A DNA stretch of 64,000 nucleotides from Hirudo medicinalis (GCA_011800805.1 MPNW01000081.1:87398-151397); one strand, 5' to 3'. Positions 45,701 to 58,313 are shown, counted from the stretch's first letter. Notes: generated by a model from the letters alone, not told the origin. Made by a program: numbers and translations.

Positions 45701-48700
45701 GCACTGACACATGAAAAATGTGAAGTCACTAGAAAAACTAGAAGAGTCTCAGATGTTGCAGGTGATAAGGCTCCAGAAAGACTGAGTGGGACTTTAGCCA
45801 AGGAATCTTGATATGTTACTGTCTCAAGTACAACTTAATTGTAGTAGGTCACTCTATGGCACTGCCGAAGCTGGTCAGCCACTCGATAATAAAAATTACA
45901 AATATAGATTTAGGATAGACATTTGGACATATTTAAAACACTTCAAGCAGGTGCTTGAAAAAACAATCTCTTGTAAATGGCAAGCTTATTTTAACAAAAC
46001 ATGTTTAAATGAAAACTTTAAATTGCAAACCACAAATTCTAAGCCTTATTTGACTTTCTCAACATACTTCTACTTTGAAAAATATAAACCTGGAAAAATT
46101 TGCCAGTCCTTGTATGGCTTTTGCCACAAGGGTGCAGTTCCTAGCTTCTTTTTCCTGGGGAAGAACTCTAGTGAGACCAAACAAACTTGGTGACATGATA
46201 GCTGGGCAGATAAATCTCAGGAAGAAACAAGAGCCTATCACTTGATTTATAGTGTCATCAGAGTGACCTTCCAATGACAGTCTCTTTTTCAAGTTTGTGA
46301 AAATTTTCTTCAATTCGCTAAGGACAGAAATCTAAACTTGTCTAAAAAAATCTAAAAACATAATACTGGAAACCAACAATATCTATTTTTAATGTAAACT
46401 CACACAGGAAAGCCAGTTTCATCGTTTGAATGACTTGAAGCAAATAAATGAGAGCATGCTACGTTGCAAAACTTGAGCAACCTTTCCTGCCTTCTTTGTA
46501 ATTCATTCCCATTCGAAACATGATCAACTTCAAGATTTAGATTTGGATCTAATAGAGGTGCAACAAAAGCTCCTAGCACACCTTTCAAGTACTTTTGAAA
46601 TATAAACATTAATTTATTTTTTAAATGATTTAATTTTAATTAAAAGTCATAACAAGTGTCATACTTTCTCAGACACAAGCTTCATAAAAGCATCAATGGA
46701 TTTTGATGCAATGCTATTGCTTCTCAATAATGTCTGAACATTTTCTGCAAAATAATTATTCTAAAATGAATTAAAACTAATTTTTAAATTGAGCTGAACT
46801 TTAAGAATTAAATTATTGTAATGCTGTATTCTTTAAAAAAGAAACATGAAATGGGAGAGTTGCAAGAAATATATTATTTGATACTCAATGCCAATATAAG
46901 ATGCCTTTCAAAATTGCCTAACTACCACAAATAAATAAAGGATGTAAAGTTTCAAACTTCAACAAGCATGGAATCCAGTCTAATATGTTATGTAAAGGAC
47001 AAATATCTGTTTGCCACACTGCGATTGGCCGAATATTCATCGAAATGGGTCGTGCAATAATGCCATGTAACCAATGTACAAATAAATACAAAACTATTCA
47101 ATTAATTTTTTTTAATTACTTATTATTTTTAATTAACCCCTGGATATCCAGGTTCTCCATAAGCAAAGAATTATTTTAACTACTTTATTGTGTTTATTAT
47201 TTATACTCATTATGTTATTCATATTATCATTTGTATTTGGGGCCTAAAGCAAAATGAAGAAAAAAGTTGAGGCCAAATGCAAGTTGGATGTTGTTTATTT
47301 TATGAGAATTACTGTAAAAGGAATTAGGGATGGCATGACATTTTTGTAACTGCAAGTTGTCATCCAATCACCCACCTTGCTTTTCAACTTCGGTAATAAC
47401 GGCATCGACGAGAAACATTTCAGATTTCTGAACATTCCTGAATACATTGACCATCAGGATGCTAAACTCTTCCTTCTCTTTAGCACTCAACAGCTGCTCC
47501 AACTCACCAATTATTGTCAAGTAATTATGTTCCAAGTGCTGATAATGAAATGATTTGTGAAATACTTCAAATGATAAGATAAAAGAGGTGCTAATGAACC
47601 TTCAAGAGAGGAGAATAAAATTTGAGTGGAAGAATGTCAAGTGACCGATATTTAACTTTTATTCTAACAGAGACATCTCCACTCTCTTTATTTGAACCGC
47701 TTTTGTCGCTCACAAGTCGAACTGGATACCATTTTTCCTGCGCAAGTCCGGGAATGAGATCGGGCAATTGAAATGAAATGCAGCCTACAAGCACCAATTA
47801 TAGTATTTAAATGAAGTCTCTAATGTTTCCTCTAAACCACGCTTCGGCACATTTATACAGCGCCACGTGCGTAGCGTCAGAGGTGCTTCTTGTTAACCAT
47901 TTATGTAGCGCTCCTTTCCGAGGACGCTTGCGGCAGTGCAGGCTGGGTTTTGAACTCGACACATTACGACCATTGCCATTACCACCATATGATGGAATGC
48001 AACCCATTCAGCCAACCTGCACGCCAAATGCAAAGTAATCTCATTTTAGCTTGAATTGAATTTTAGCAATTTTTTCCAAATTTTATTTATTTATGTAGTT
48101 ATTAAAAAATAAAACTTTTTAAAATGAAACATATTGAAAATCTAATGATGGCAAAAACTGAAATCTCAGAATGGCATAATGAAAGTGTTGATACAAGAAG
48201 AAACTCCTTAAAAGAATTTAATAAGATTTAACAGAATTTCTAAAGAGTAGAAAAGGTATTGTTGTGTTTAATAGAGCACAACGTCTACAAGTAAATATAT
48301 TATAAAATAAGAAAATAAATAAATAATGACTGAGGCAATAAATATAGCTTTCACATTACCTATGAGAATGCTCAGATCTTTTTTCTTCTTTTTGTCAATA
48401 TCTTGAAAAATATTGATCACTAATTTCTCCCCCTTCTCCACAGTTCGCAAATTCCTTATAAAAAGAAAATGGAAGAGTGGCATTCTCATGGACATGTGTA
48501 TCCCAGTTTCTGAATTATCATTTCTAATTAAATCTTATAAGTCATAAACCTGAAATGAAATTCTTCTCCCCAAAAGAGCATTTCGCCTTTGGCTTTAGTC
48601 GTTGTTCGTCCATAAACATGGCCATCTATGGTTAATTCACAAAAGTATCTGCAAATAAAATTAAATTTGATGCACTCCATCATATTTACTTTGTCTCAGT

Positions 48701-51177
48701 TTATCTAATTTGTAAATGTTGAAGATCTTTCACCTCGATTTACTTGATAAATTTTTTGCCTCAGAAATAAGAACACATAGTGACTTTATGTTCCGAAATT
48801 TCTTTGTTCTTAGGGGTTCTAAAGACCTTTTCAGACTAAAAAATATTTCAAATTGCAAGTCATATGGATACCAATATTGATAGTAATTAGTTGAAAATTG
48901 TTAAAATTGCATCAAGGACTTAAACACTTCTTACTGTTTCAGCCAAATGTGCATCTGAGAAGAGGAAGGACATGAATATAAACGAGAAAATTTATCACTG
49001 GAGATGAGAAAACAGTGTTCTTTGGAAAGAACTGATGAATAATGCAACACTCTGATGTCAGTATTTGGATTGAAGATAGTGAGATTGATGATTGGTTGGT
49101 GGCCTACAAGGGATTCATGTGACTGGGCTGTCCTTAGAGATTTACTGCAAAATAAGTATAAGTGCAAATGATGATCATCCATTTCAAATATCAAAAAGGT
49201 TTGAAAATCAAATTCGATAGGTATCTTTAAGATTAATAAATTATATCAATGTATAGTGACATAATAAAATCTAAGTCTCGAAGGGAAAAGCAGACAGAGA
49301 CATCTGACTGATCGCCTGACATGGCCCACCCAAAGTTAGCTCACTCTCTGCAGCAGTAATGGCAAAAATAGTAATGTGCACTGCAACATTTCCTCGGGAA
49401 CGACACTATATGAATGGTTAACAAAAATGCTTCTCACGTTTACTGCAAATGAACTGCAATTATCAACTGATTAAAGAACCCAGCTCTTTAAGAACTAATA
49501 TAACTTGGCAAAAGCTTATTGGGTCAATATCCTCTAGTAGGACAGGTGAAACAATATTTTACAGATGAAAAAAATTAAACTTTCAGTGCTACAGTCTCTT
49601 TTTTTGAAAAAGGAAGTGACAATTCTGTTATGAGTTTCAGGCAAAAGATTAAATGAGTCTAAATGAGGCTTTAACGATAGGCAGCATAGGTTTTTATGTA
49701 TTTCAAAATATGTTAAGGTTGCTTCATAGAAATTGTCAAAATCAGTAAAATTGCACTTATATTTAAAATTAATATTAAAATTATTAAATACTGATATATC
49801 TTAAACACTTGGAGTGTTGACATAAATATTCCATGAAAAACAAGCAATTAAGAAACAAAGAGCAGATCTCAAACATTATTATGACATTTCTTCTGAAGTG
49901 ATAATCAGTTGTGTTTAATTGTCTCTGCAATTACATACCAACAATATTCATAGCACCAAAACAATTTTATGAACACTAACTCTTTGATGGTTGAATCATT
50001 TCTGTCTTGAATTCCTCTCCACTTGCTCTGGATTCTTTTGGAAAGTCGACCAAAACTTCTTGTCCTTTTGAGGACTGTTGAAGCCCCTGAGCTGTTGCTG
50101 ATTAAATTCATAAAAGGATCAAAAGATAAAAAAGTTCTGATAACTAGTAATAATGGATCTGAACAAAAACATTTAGAAAATAAATAATGATTGCAAAATT
50201 GGAAACATATCATTAGTGTCTAACAAATTAGAAATGCAATAGCTTTGAAAAATAAATTGTTTGATTCACTAGTTTTTTTAATTTAATGATAGAAGTCAAT
50301 GTCATCAAAGTGGATCTGGATAATGCAAAAACAATTTACTATAATGCATCAACAAATCATAATTTAAAACTGAAAAATAACCCAGCATCAATGGATGCTT
50401 CATCAGCTTTTCTTCTATCCAGTTTACTTGAACTTCTTGTCCTTCTTAAATTGCCTTTTATGTGACTTGAAGTTCTATTGATGAAATTCTAAAACATTTG
50501 CAAGCTTCATTTGCAAGGAACAAAAATAATGGATAATTGAAATGTGATCCTATAATACTAACAATAAATCTGTTTGTAGGATTATCTTCTAATGAACTAC
50601 CCCCACCAAACGAAAACAAATTCCTTTCTTTTCCCTCCAGATCTAACAATATTCATTTTGCAGATATAGCTATGATTCTTGTGACTCAACTGTATCAACA
50701 TTAAACAAATTATAGTGCATCTATATTAATTTAATAGTTACCATCTTCCTTATGTGGCTGGTTCAATGCTTCAGTTGATTTTAAAAGCTCATCCAATGTC
50801 CCTTCAATCAACAGAACCGAAGGATTTTGAACTTTCTTTTGGAGACCCCTATCCTACAATTAGCTTTAGAATTACTATTCAAATGATCAAAAACTAAGGT
50901 CTAATGTAAAAGCTTACTTCATTTCTAGAATGACTCAATCTGTGACTTGAAATTCTTAATACACAATACATTGGACGCCATTGGAAATGACGACCTTTAT
51001 CTATTAATAGGCTAATATCTCCTGATGCCGGAACATCTGCTTAAAGAAAATAAATCTGAGTTTTGTTGGAAAAAGTAAACAAGTAGCACCATAAGCAAAC
51101 AAACCTAGTACATTGAGCCATCCTTCTACACGATCCGGCAAATTGTCTGATGCATTTGAATCCCCATTTAAATTCAT
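42734..51177 (-). CDS. SynGAP-family Ras GTPase-activating protein (DAB2IP/RASAL2-like)
   Basis: 19 exons on the minus strand, in transcript order: 51177-51105, 51039-50918, 50853-50742, 50642-50559, 50454-50382, 50097-49981, 49144-48935, 48648-48550, 48454-48360, 47784-47600, 47538-47376, 46744-46665, 46591-46404, 46317-46090, 45198-45105, 45003-44890, 44633-43413, 43147-42975, 42908-42734; 3606 nt, 1201 aa, near the length of DAB2IP and RASAL2. Domains: PH about 9-265 (VEGWLNVLG start; long Ser/Arg-rich insert with RTRSFGRLSKR), C2 about 265-390 (YFCELTIDGHVYGRT, MLFWGEEFHF), RasGAP about 400-680 with LLRSNSIASKSIDAF (Arg finger region) and the family signature FLRFICPAIMSPSLFGL, a long low-complexity region encoded mostly by one 1221-nt exon (about 680-1086), and a C-terminal coiled coil (DALQRQVREEQERAAELEKK). 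It should speed GTP hydrolysis on Ras/Rap at membranes. The start ATG at 51177 is the first in frame before the PH domain; upstream noncoding exons are possible. Confidence 0.93.
44687..44859 (+). mobile_element. Putative 173-bp solo LTR in a RasGAP intron
   Basis: Starts TGTTGTGGGCGAC and ends GTTACAACA, giving the inverted terminal words TGTTGT/ACAACA, with AATAAAGTGGCTG inside as a polyadenylation-like signal. It matches the fragment at the window's left edge (1-126, opposite strand). Flanking bases do not show a clean target duplication. It lies in the intron between exons 45003-44890 and 44633-43413. Confidence 0.6.
45556..46015 (+). repeat. Hammerhead-like repeat with coding segment (copy G)
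   Basis: Coding-like part at about 45655-45800 (IRDGDVKDISNADSALTHEK, then TRKTRRVSDVAGDKA), then a decayed core (GCCGAAGCTGGTCAG near 45860) and the outer end to ACAAAACATGTTTAAATG at about 46012. It is antisense to the RasGAP gene, in the intron 45199-46089. The coding part aligns with copies at about 61790-62055 and 10060-10250. Confidence 0.6.
47840..48031 (-). mobile_element. tRNA-derived SINE copy in a RasGAP intron
   Basis: On the minus strand: GTGCAGGTTGGCTGAATGGG (A box), GAGTTCAAAACCCAGCCTGC (B box and 3' acceptor half), then the GGAAAGGAGCGC and GCGCTGTATAAATG body. It is nearly full length, in sense orientation with the RasGAP gene. Confidence 0.8.
49340..49460 (+). repeat. Highly diverged SINE-like fragment
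   Basis: The words GGAACGACACTATATGAATG and GTTAACAAAAATGCTTCTC resemble the SINE body, and GCAGTAATGGCAA the end of its head. Divergence is high. Confidence 0.4.
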
Positions 51178-53736
51178 TTGACAACCGTACAATGTTTACG
51201 ATCTCTACCAAAAAGCTCTGTTTACAACCTACACAAAGTTTGTCACAGCAGGATGACCGAACTTCCGTCAACACAAAAATCGAGAGCTGGTATGTCTCCA
51301 GGAATGAAATGTTAGAATAATATATTAGTAGGAATAAATTTAATAATACCAAGCAATTCGCTAATATTCTAATTGCAATGGGAATTACCACGTCAAACAT
51401 TAGAGTTGCAAACAGAAAAGAAACCAATAAAATCCTGCTTTGTATTTTAATTTGAGCTAATTTAAAGTCGTTGCCTAATTTAAAATTCATAATAATTTGG
51501 CCAATAATCAATAAACAATGAATTTATAATTTTTATTCATTCTCTGTGACACTGCGATACACAATTCTGTTTTGATTATCGCTTCTAATTGCAGGTCGAT
51601 GTCACTTCAAATAATAAGATAAGAAATTACGACCTACATTCGCCTATCTCAACACAACGTCCGTTAACACTGACTTTACTAATAAAAATAACTATATATC
51701 TATAAAGCTTAGTGGTTGTTAACCCTAACTCCGACCTTAGCCCATAGTTTTGTGCGTAAAACTTACGTTGCTTGAACGAAAGCGTTTCTTTCTTTTTGTT
51801 GCTTAGACTTTTGTTGCTTAGGTTCTTCTCCGTTTTGGATTGACCCCGCTAAAAAGACATCTGTCTTTTTTTTTATCACCGACTGAAATAATCCTCTACC
51901 GCAACTTTTCAGATATATATCATGTTTATCCCCGACCCTCATGCATTAATTTTGAATCATGAAATTGGATTAGTTATAAAATATTGTTAGATAAAAATTA
52001 AAACTTTGTTTATTGCAATAAAATCAAACTTACGACGGAGTGCGGCTGCTATCGACTATTTTTGCTTATGCATAGGAACTGACACTTAAATATACAAACA
52101 TTTGTAATGGCAGCTGTCTCAACATCATTAAGAATTAACAAGAATATTAATATTTTTTATTTATAAAGACTGGGACCATAACAGACCTCCGCCTCAGACA
52201 ACCACCTGGAACCAGAGGCATCATGAAGCAAAATTGGCGGAAACCCATGCGATGACAGCAAGAAATATAAGCGCGCCCAGCAAGTAAATTAACTTACGAG
52301 ATAACTAGGGACAGACCACTTTAGTTTCCCTGGCCTCCCTGAGCGAGGCTGTAACCCAACAATAGTTTAAAGTGGTCAAAAGTGAAGTATTCCTTCATAA
52401 TTTGTCCTTAGGACGTAAGGGGTCATCCTCAAAAGATATCCATAAGAACTTTCTCGTTTTTATTCCCCCTTACGAAAATTCTAAATTTCCCAAGACATTT
52501 CTTTTAACAAGGGTTTACGAATGAGGTAATAATTAAAATAGAAAAGGTGTAATTTCAAAACAAATTGTAAATTTTGTAAGTAAAAAAATATTCAGTCGCA
52601 AAATCTGACTTGTAGCTATTCCATTAAGTCTGCAATCAATTGAACGCGAATGAGCATTTAATGCGACATATGTGCGCTGCCGGTGAGCGTAATTTTCAAA
52701 GTCAGGAAACCATGAGGACACCCCATAATTTCCTGATAACTCGTTAAATATAAGTTCAATATTACTCAATTTTATACATAACATCACTTTATTGTACACA
52801 AAACGACCCGTAAAATTGCAAATAAATTTTGCTGTAAATAAACCTGCAGCACCACTTTTATTTTCTGAAATACTGTATTTTTACGAATATAACACGCAGT
52901 TTTTACGATTTGTTTAAAAAAGACTTTGCAAAATACGCAGACGACAATAATACGCACCAATATATGCATTTTAAAAAATAAATATTCACTTAAATATATT
53001 CTTTAATTAATCATTACTTATTAATTTACTGAGAAATATTAATAAATTATGCAAATATAAAAGCAATTAAATATTAACAAAAAATAATCCATCTTCGAGA
53101 TTGGTTGATTGAATGTGCCTCTAGCTTTAAATACCGAAGTCGTTAACCTAACAAAATAGCTGATTAAGTCTTGCACTGCTGTTTGAAAGTTTCAGGATCA
53201 TCTCAAGAGCGAAGGAAATAAGCAAAAGAGCTGCAGCAGCGAGAACTGAGTTCAATAATAGCGAAGTATTGGTCCGAATAGGTAAACAAAAATGCGTGCT
53301 TGACCTAGAAATCGTGCTTGCTATGATGAAACTTAGAAGTAGCCCTATTTAAAATTATGGAAGTAAACGGAAACAACAGTTAATATTTTAATAAATAACT
53401 GAATATAACTGTCAACTTTAAGCAATTAAGGAACTTGAAGACAGTCTTTCTAAAACAGTTTTTATTGACAACTTCACCATGACAAGCTACTTCTCATCAA
53501 CTTCCGAGTGCCCCAGAACCACATAATATAGTTTTAGAACAAAACCATTTCAGCAAGCCCAAATTAGAATCAGATTTAAAGTAGTGGGTCTTGTTACAAA
53601 GGAAACAGGTCTAGGGATATCAATAACAATCCAGTTTAAAGCAAGGATGGTGGCATGAGAAAATGTCCGATTTAAATCAATTGAATTCAGGGGAGCTTCC
53701 TCGTTAGTCTCAACATTTATAAAGAGAAGAGGGTTG
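51178..53736. other. RasGAP 5' flank and gene-free spacer
   Basis: Presumed promoter region of the minus-strand RasGAP gene near 51178-51900, then unassigned DNA. Open frames here are short and without motifs. Confidence 0.4.
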
Positions 53737-53804
53737 TCCATGTCGCGTCTCATCTTAGTTATGCAACGGACTTTAATCAAATAAATAAATAAATCCATGT
53801 CGCG
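53737..53804 (+). mobile_element. 46-bp LINE 3' tail insertion with 11-bp target duplication
   Basis: The direct repeat TCCATGTCGCG at 53737-53747 and 53794-53804 flanks 46 bases, which include ATGCAACGGACTTTAATCAA and an AATAAATAAATAAA tail. The insert is the extreme 3' end of the LINE whose longer copy ends near 57592. Confidence 0.85.
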
Positions 53805-54297
53805 CAAAGTCTTCCTGGCAATTGACGATCAGCCAAAGAAATGTTAATCACAATGACTTCATAAATACTGAAGAAGTGCCTACAGCCTTCAACATTTCTC
53901 TGCGAGAACATTAGCACCAGTGGCAATGGCCACGAAATGTGGAAAAGGTCAACGAAAGGACATATTTCATAAAATCTTGAACCACTTTGAAGTTAATTTA
54001 TTTTAAAACTTCAAAGTCAACTGATTAACATTCGTGAGCGCGCTGTGATTGACCAGACAGATTGTACTTGTGTTATCTCCAATCTTCCTTAAAATTACTC
54101 TTCATTTGAAACTTTGCATCAAGTTCCTACTCTGTTTAGAGTTTAAACCAGAATCTAAACTTTAGATTCACCTTTCATGCATAATAATTTAAGATCTTTA
54201 AGAATTGGAAATCTACTCTTAGAGCAGATATTGAGGGCATGCAGATGTACAATGCTGTGAAAGCATGGAACAAATAAGATAGCAGACAAAATTGAGA

Positions 54298-54678
54298 TCA
54301 AACGGATTTTAAGCTACATATTATTTTTGTCATCCAATGGTCTTTGGTGATATACTCTTGGAGCAATGATGTGAGAATAAATTGACTCATCACCAAGAAA
54401 AGCCAGAGCCAGTGATAATAATTCCTTGTAGTTACCTCAGCTGGAGTTCTTAAAACTGATGCCAAAAGAAGTGGATATGTTTTTGTCCAAAATGGTCCAA
54501 CAATGATTGCAAAAGACTGACCAATGGCATTACTATCAAAATATTTAGCTCCATGCTTTCGAGAAGTGTTCAAAGACTTTATGTAGCAAAACCAGCCTAT
54601 TACAAGGTTGAAGATATTTGCACAAACAGGAAAAAACTGAAATCTTTCAATAGCAATAATAATAATTATGGATAACAT
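54298..54678 (-). other. Isolated open frame with weak RhoGAP-like motif
   Basis: A 126-codon minus frame. Its middle, about 54560-54440, reads FDSNAIGQSFAIIVGPFWTK and then LRTPAE followed by a possible GTAACT splice donor. The N-A-x-G-x-x-F-A-x-x-x-GP arrangement is reminiscent of the NxLAxxFGP segment of RhoGAP domains, but the essential helix context is not visible. The N-terminal part is Ile-rich and not convincing. It may be a lone exon of a gene remnant or chance. Confidence 0.25.
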
Positions 54679-54977
54679 AAATACATAAAACCACAGAGTA
54701 CCACATACTACTTTTTGCTATGGTTTCCATCAATAAATTTCAATAAATACAAGTTGTTGAGACACACTGATATGTCATTGAATTGATGACAAGACACTGA
54801 ATCTCGTTATTCACTAAAAAGCTTTGGGGTGGGGTGAAAACACAAAAATGTTGTATTTTAATTTTTACTATATATTTCACTAGAACCCTAGTGTTTATCT
54901 ATATCAAAAATATAATTTTTCCAAAAGTGCAAGTTCTCTAGTTGAATAATTTAGAGATAATGATCGCTTATCCATAG

Positions 54978-55173
54978 GCAGGTTAGCCGAATGGGTTACT
55001 TTCCTGGATACGGCGGTAATGGCAACAGTCGTAATGTGTCGTGTTCGAAACCCAGCCTGCACTGCCGCAAGCGCCCTTGGGAAGGAGCGCTATATAAATG
55101 GTTAACAAAAAGCGCCTCTGACGCTATGCATATGGCGCTATATAAATGAACTCCATTTACATTTTTATGCCGT
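54978..55173 (+). mobile_element. tRNA-derived SINE, full-length copy
   Basis: Head GCAGGTTAGCCGAATGGGTT (A box) through GTGTTCGAAACCCAGCCTGC, body GCGCCCTTGGGAAGGAGCGC, TATATAAATGGTTAACAAAA, GACGCTATGCATATGGCGC, and the ATGAACTCCATTTACATT end. With the copy at 22959 it defines the family consensus; they differ at only about a dozen positions. Confidence 0.88.
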
Positions 55174-55500
55174 AAAAGATAACGATAACGATACATAGTT
55201 TGATTAGAATGGCGTGTGTTCAACAGAACTTCAAGACCACTAACACAAACATATATCGGAAGTACTTTATATGAAGCTTGAATACTGCCAGCGCACAACC
55301 AGTCATAAAATTCAATCAAGAAACTGGTTTTCACTAACAATCTATAAAAATATTTGCTATCGATGAAATTCGTAATTTGATCGGAAGTAAAATTCATGTA
55401 AATTTAATTTTGTATAGCACGCATACGAATACATCACGCAGAGGATATATAAAATATATACGCGTGGTATATAAAATCGAATATAAAACGCGTATTATAC

Positions 55501-55576
55501 AGGTGAAAATACGGCAAGTCCAAGTCATCTTACTCATGCAACGGACTTTAATCAAATAAATTAAGGTGAAAATACG
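55501..55576 (+). mobile_element. 50-bp LINE 3' tail insertion with 13-bp target duplication
   Basis: The direct repeat AGGTGAAAATACG at 55501-55513 and 55564-55576 flanks 50 bases that include ATGCAACGGACTTTAATCAA and AATAAATTA. Same LINE terminus as at 53748-53793. Confidence 0.85.
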
Positions 55577-55813
55577 TAAACAACGAGTTAATCAGGTACT
55601 ATTTTGTTCGGAAGTTGATTGTGAAGGCACGAGATTAGAGCAACGCTATGTACCGATAGCACGTTCAGCATTTTTGAAATTTGTTTACAAAACGTAGCTC
55701 CTCCCTCACGCATCCTTGTGGTTTGGGGCTTTTAGAGTCAGCCTAACAAGATACATCATTGCATTCCACAACCTGCGGAAATTATTGTGGTTGTTGTACA
55801 TGTTGGTAACTAC

Positions 55814-55880
55814 CAGTGTTGATCGGTAACGAAGTAAAAGTAACGCGTTACTTAAGTAAAGCTGAAGTACTTTTTATTTA
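55814..55880 (+). mobile_element. DNA-transposon (hAT-type) terminal fragment
   Basis: CAGTGTTGATCGGTAACG followed by AAGTAACGCGTTACTTAAG resembles the CAGTGTTGGG...AACGCGTTAC termini of a widespread hAT group. I did not find the other end. Confidence 0.45.
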
Positions 55881-56085
55881 TTGTCTATTAGCATACATCA
55901 AATTTTTAGCTTATCAAATTTTATTATATCATTATTAATCTTGATCCCGATCCCTTATCCCTATCAGCATGACCCTTGATATTTTCTAAATCCCTATAAA
56001 TCGTAAATATTAATAATTCATAAATAATTTATGAATTTTTATTAATAAAACGGCACCAGTTTCTTAGTACTCCGCCTTGGAGTTC

Positions 56086-56192
56086 CGACAGGGATCCTCA
56101 CAGGAGTTTCCCCCGTCTTCCAACTTTTCGACCCTATGATTCTCCTTAAGATTTCGTAATGTGCTGTGTTCGCAATCCAGCCTGCACCGGCA
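56086..56192 (+). repeat. Foldback-element half and SINE B-box fragment
   Basis: 56086-56140 reads CCGACAGGGATCCTCACAGG and later TTTCGACCC, matching the left half of the foldback at 4227. Right after it, about 56158-56192 reads GTGTTCGCAATCCAGCCTGC, a piece of the SINE head. Confidence 0.5.
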
Positions 56193-56299
56193 TATAATGG
56201 TAGATCGATTAGATTAAAGAGTGCCTTCAGGGACCTAGTGCCTCGTGAGTGGAATGTGGTGAGCTTCCTCTCGACCTAAGTCGTAAGAAGCTCATGGTA

Positions 56300-57595
56300 A
56301 GCCACGCCCTCAGGTCCACGAAAAATGTCTCTTAAAAATAAATATTTTGTTTCTAATGGCAGGAAGTCCAAACCTCAAGCTAGGCTCCAGTTCAGGCTGC
56401 AGAAACGAGGTGAAATCACCCCACACGAGAAAGTCATATCCCGCTTCCCGTCAGACCTTCCAGGAGACATTGAAGAGGAAGCATCCACAATTTCTCCCTG
56501 GAGACTGCTGAACCCGATGAGGAAACACCTCGAACATCTTTTCAACCCCCCTGAGAATGAAACCCCCTGAAACTCCCCTAGCAGCAAGGGAGAAGATGGA
56601 TCTCCAGGATAATCTCATCTGTTATATGGATGCCTTGAAGACCACGGACAACAAAGCCAGGAAAGGGATATATATCCCAAACGAACAAGTGAACATCAGC
56701 CTCAGCACGTCAAGTCACAGCTGCATAAGTTCAACAGAATTGAGGACTGCCTAAATCACAGGACTCTTACCAGGGGGAGAACGTCGACATAGTTATTCTA
56801 AGTGATTCTCTTAGCACCCTAGAGGAGCTAAAGGATTGTGACATTCAGAAAACTCTTTCTCTGATTTCAGACATTCAATTAAATGGAAGAAAAGTAACAT
56901 TCGTCTGGGTGCATGCTCATATTGGTATCCCTGGCTCCTGGCAAACAAAAATGAGAAGGCTGATGCCTTAGCAAAAGCTGCTTCCACCAGGGAACAGATA
57001 GACTGCTGGATCCCAGCGTCTGTCAAGAATGTCAAAAGGTCTGCAGCCCAAAACATCATCCAACAGTGGCAAGCCAGATGGGATGAAGACCAGGAAGTCC
57101 ATACTACAAGGAAGTAGAGAAACTTGTGTCAGTGAAGAGCAAATTCCAATGTGCCTCAAGGAGAAAGGAGACCATGATCTTCAAACTCTGTGTTGGAAAA
57201 TGTGCTCTGAATCAATGCTTGTTTCTCATGAAGCAATATCCAGATGGAAATTTGTAGTATGCACTCAGGAGGATGAAACTGCCCAGCATTTCCTCATGGA
57301 ATGTCTGGCCCAGTCAGTCCTGAGAAGAGAATTAAAGCTTAAAACAAATCTGACCAAGATGAGTCCCATGCTTAGTAATCCAGCAAGCTTGGACCTAATT
57401 TTTAGATGGATTTGCAAAAAGCAGCATAATTTAACTAAATAGTAACAACTTCCTTAATATTATTACTAAGAATATTTTTATAATTTAGCCATTACACCTA
57501 TTATTACTTCTGATTTCATTACAATATTTAACACCAACTAACAAGTCCTAATTGTCTTAATTATGCAATGGACTTTAATCAAATAAATAAATATG
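56300..57595 (+). pseudogene. LINE 3' half with RNase H domain
   Basis: Several plus frames in order: YMDALKTTDNKARKGIYIP and CISSTELRTA (first RNase H block; the catalytic Asp lies in the YTDGSK-like start), VILSDSLSTLEELK (second Asp block), VTFVWVHAHIGIPG (HVxIPGNE block) and EKADALAKAAST (final Asp). Then comes an HxxxxC zinc-binding tail, ETAQHFLMECLAQS. Frameshifts separate them. The 3' end is TTATGCAATGGACTTTAATC plus AATAAATAAAT, defining the LINE whose tails recur at 7190, 8900, 53748 and 55514. It is a non-LTR retrotransposon with RNase H, jockey-like in style. Confidence 0.8.
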
Positions 57596-58313
57596 ATTAA
57601 AAAAAAATGCCTTCACATCCTGTTGGATAACTAAGGCACTCAAAAGATAGGATAAATACGAACAAAAATGAAAGCTCTCGCTGGCTTCTTCATGCCTTGT
57701 AATTAATATATGCAAACCAGGGTCTAAATTTTCTTTGTAAATTAGGAAAGCTTTTGAAATCAATATTTATTACATATTATAAGTTTCGATAATTAAATTA
57801 CAAGTGTTTGCTTTCCTTATGTGTCTATAGTGTAAAATTATTTGTTTGCCGCTAATCCAAAAGTACTACATTTTACTGTTGTAATATTTATGTACACATA
57901 AAAAAAATTTCCTGCCCCTGCCTGGATCGACTTTAAAATCCTGGCTACACACACCACTGCCAATAAATCATGTAAAGTCTACAACATTCTTGCTTAGATA
58001 GTTGCCATTTTTAATGAGTTTTTAATCTGTTATAAAATTAGGAGTGATCTATTAGAAAATGGCATATCCTTTAAAGACTGAGAGTATAAATAAAATGATG
58101 CACATGGCACCTATAACCCTGCATGTGCAAACACTGAAGATGTTAGAGATCAAAGCAGTTAATAAACCTCTCTCATCATGCTACGATAGGCAATTTATTC
58201 TTTTTTCATTGATAATTGCAGTGAATTCCCTAAATTTTAGGAAATTTAGTGATTGCATTGATCTTTTAGCTTTACTTCAGATTGTAGTTCCAATAAACAT
58301 GTCGCAAGATAAT
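57596..58313. other. Spacer and MNS1 3' flank
   Basis: No gene recognised. On the minus strand an AATAAA (plus TTTATT near 58195) could be the polyadenylation signal of MNS1. Confidence 0.4.

Noticed and set aside
53550..53807. 85-codon minus-strand frame
   Set aside because: It crosses the LINE micro-insertion and its target duplication and has no conserved motif.
56375..56587. Minus-strand frame opposite the RNase H LINE
   Set aside because: Shadow of the plus-strand LINE coding sequence.
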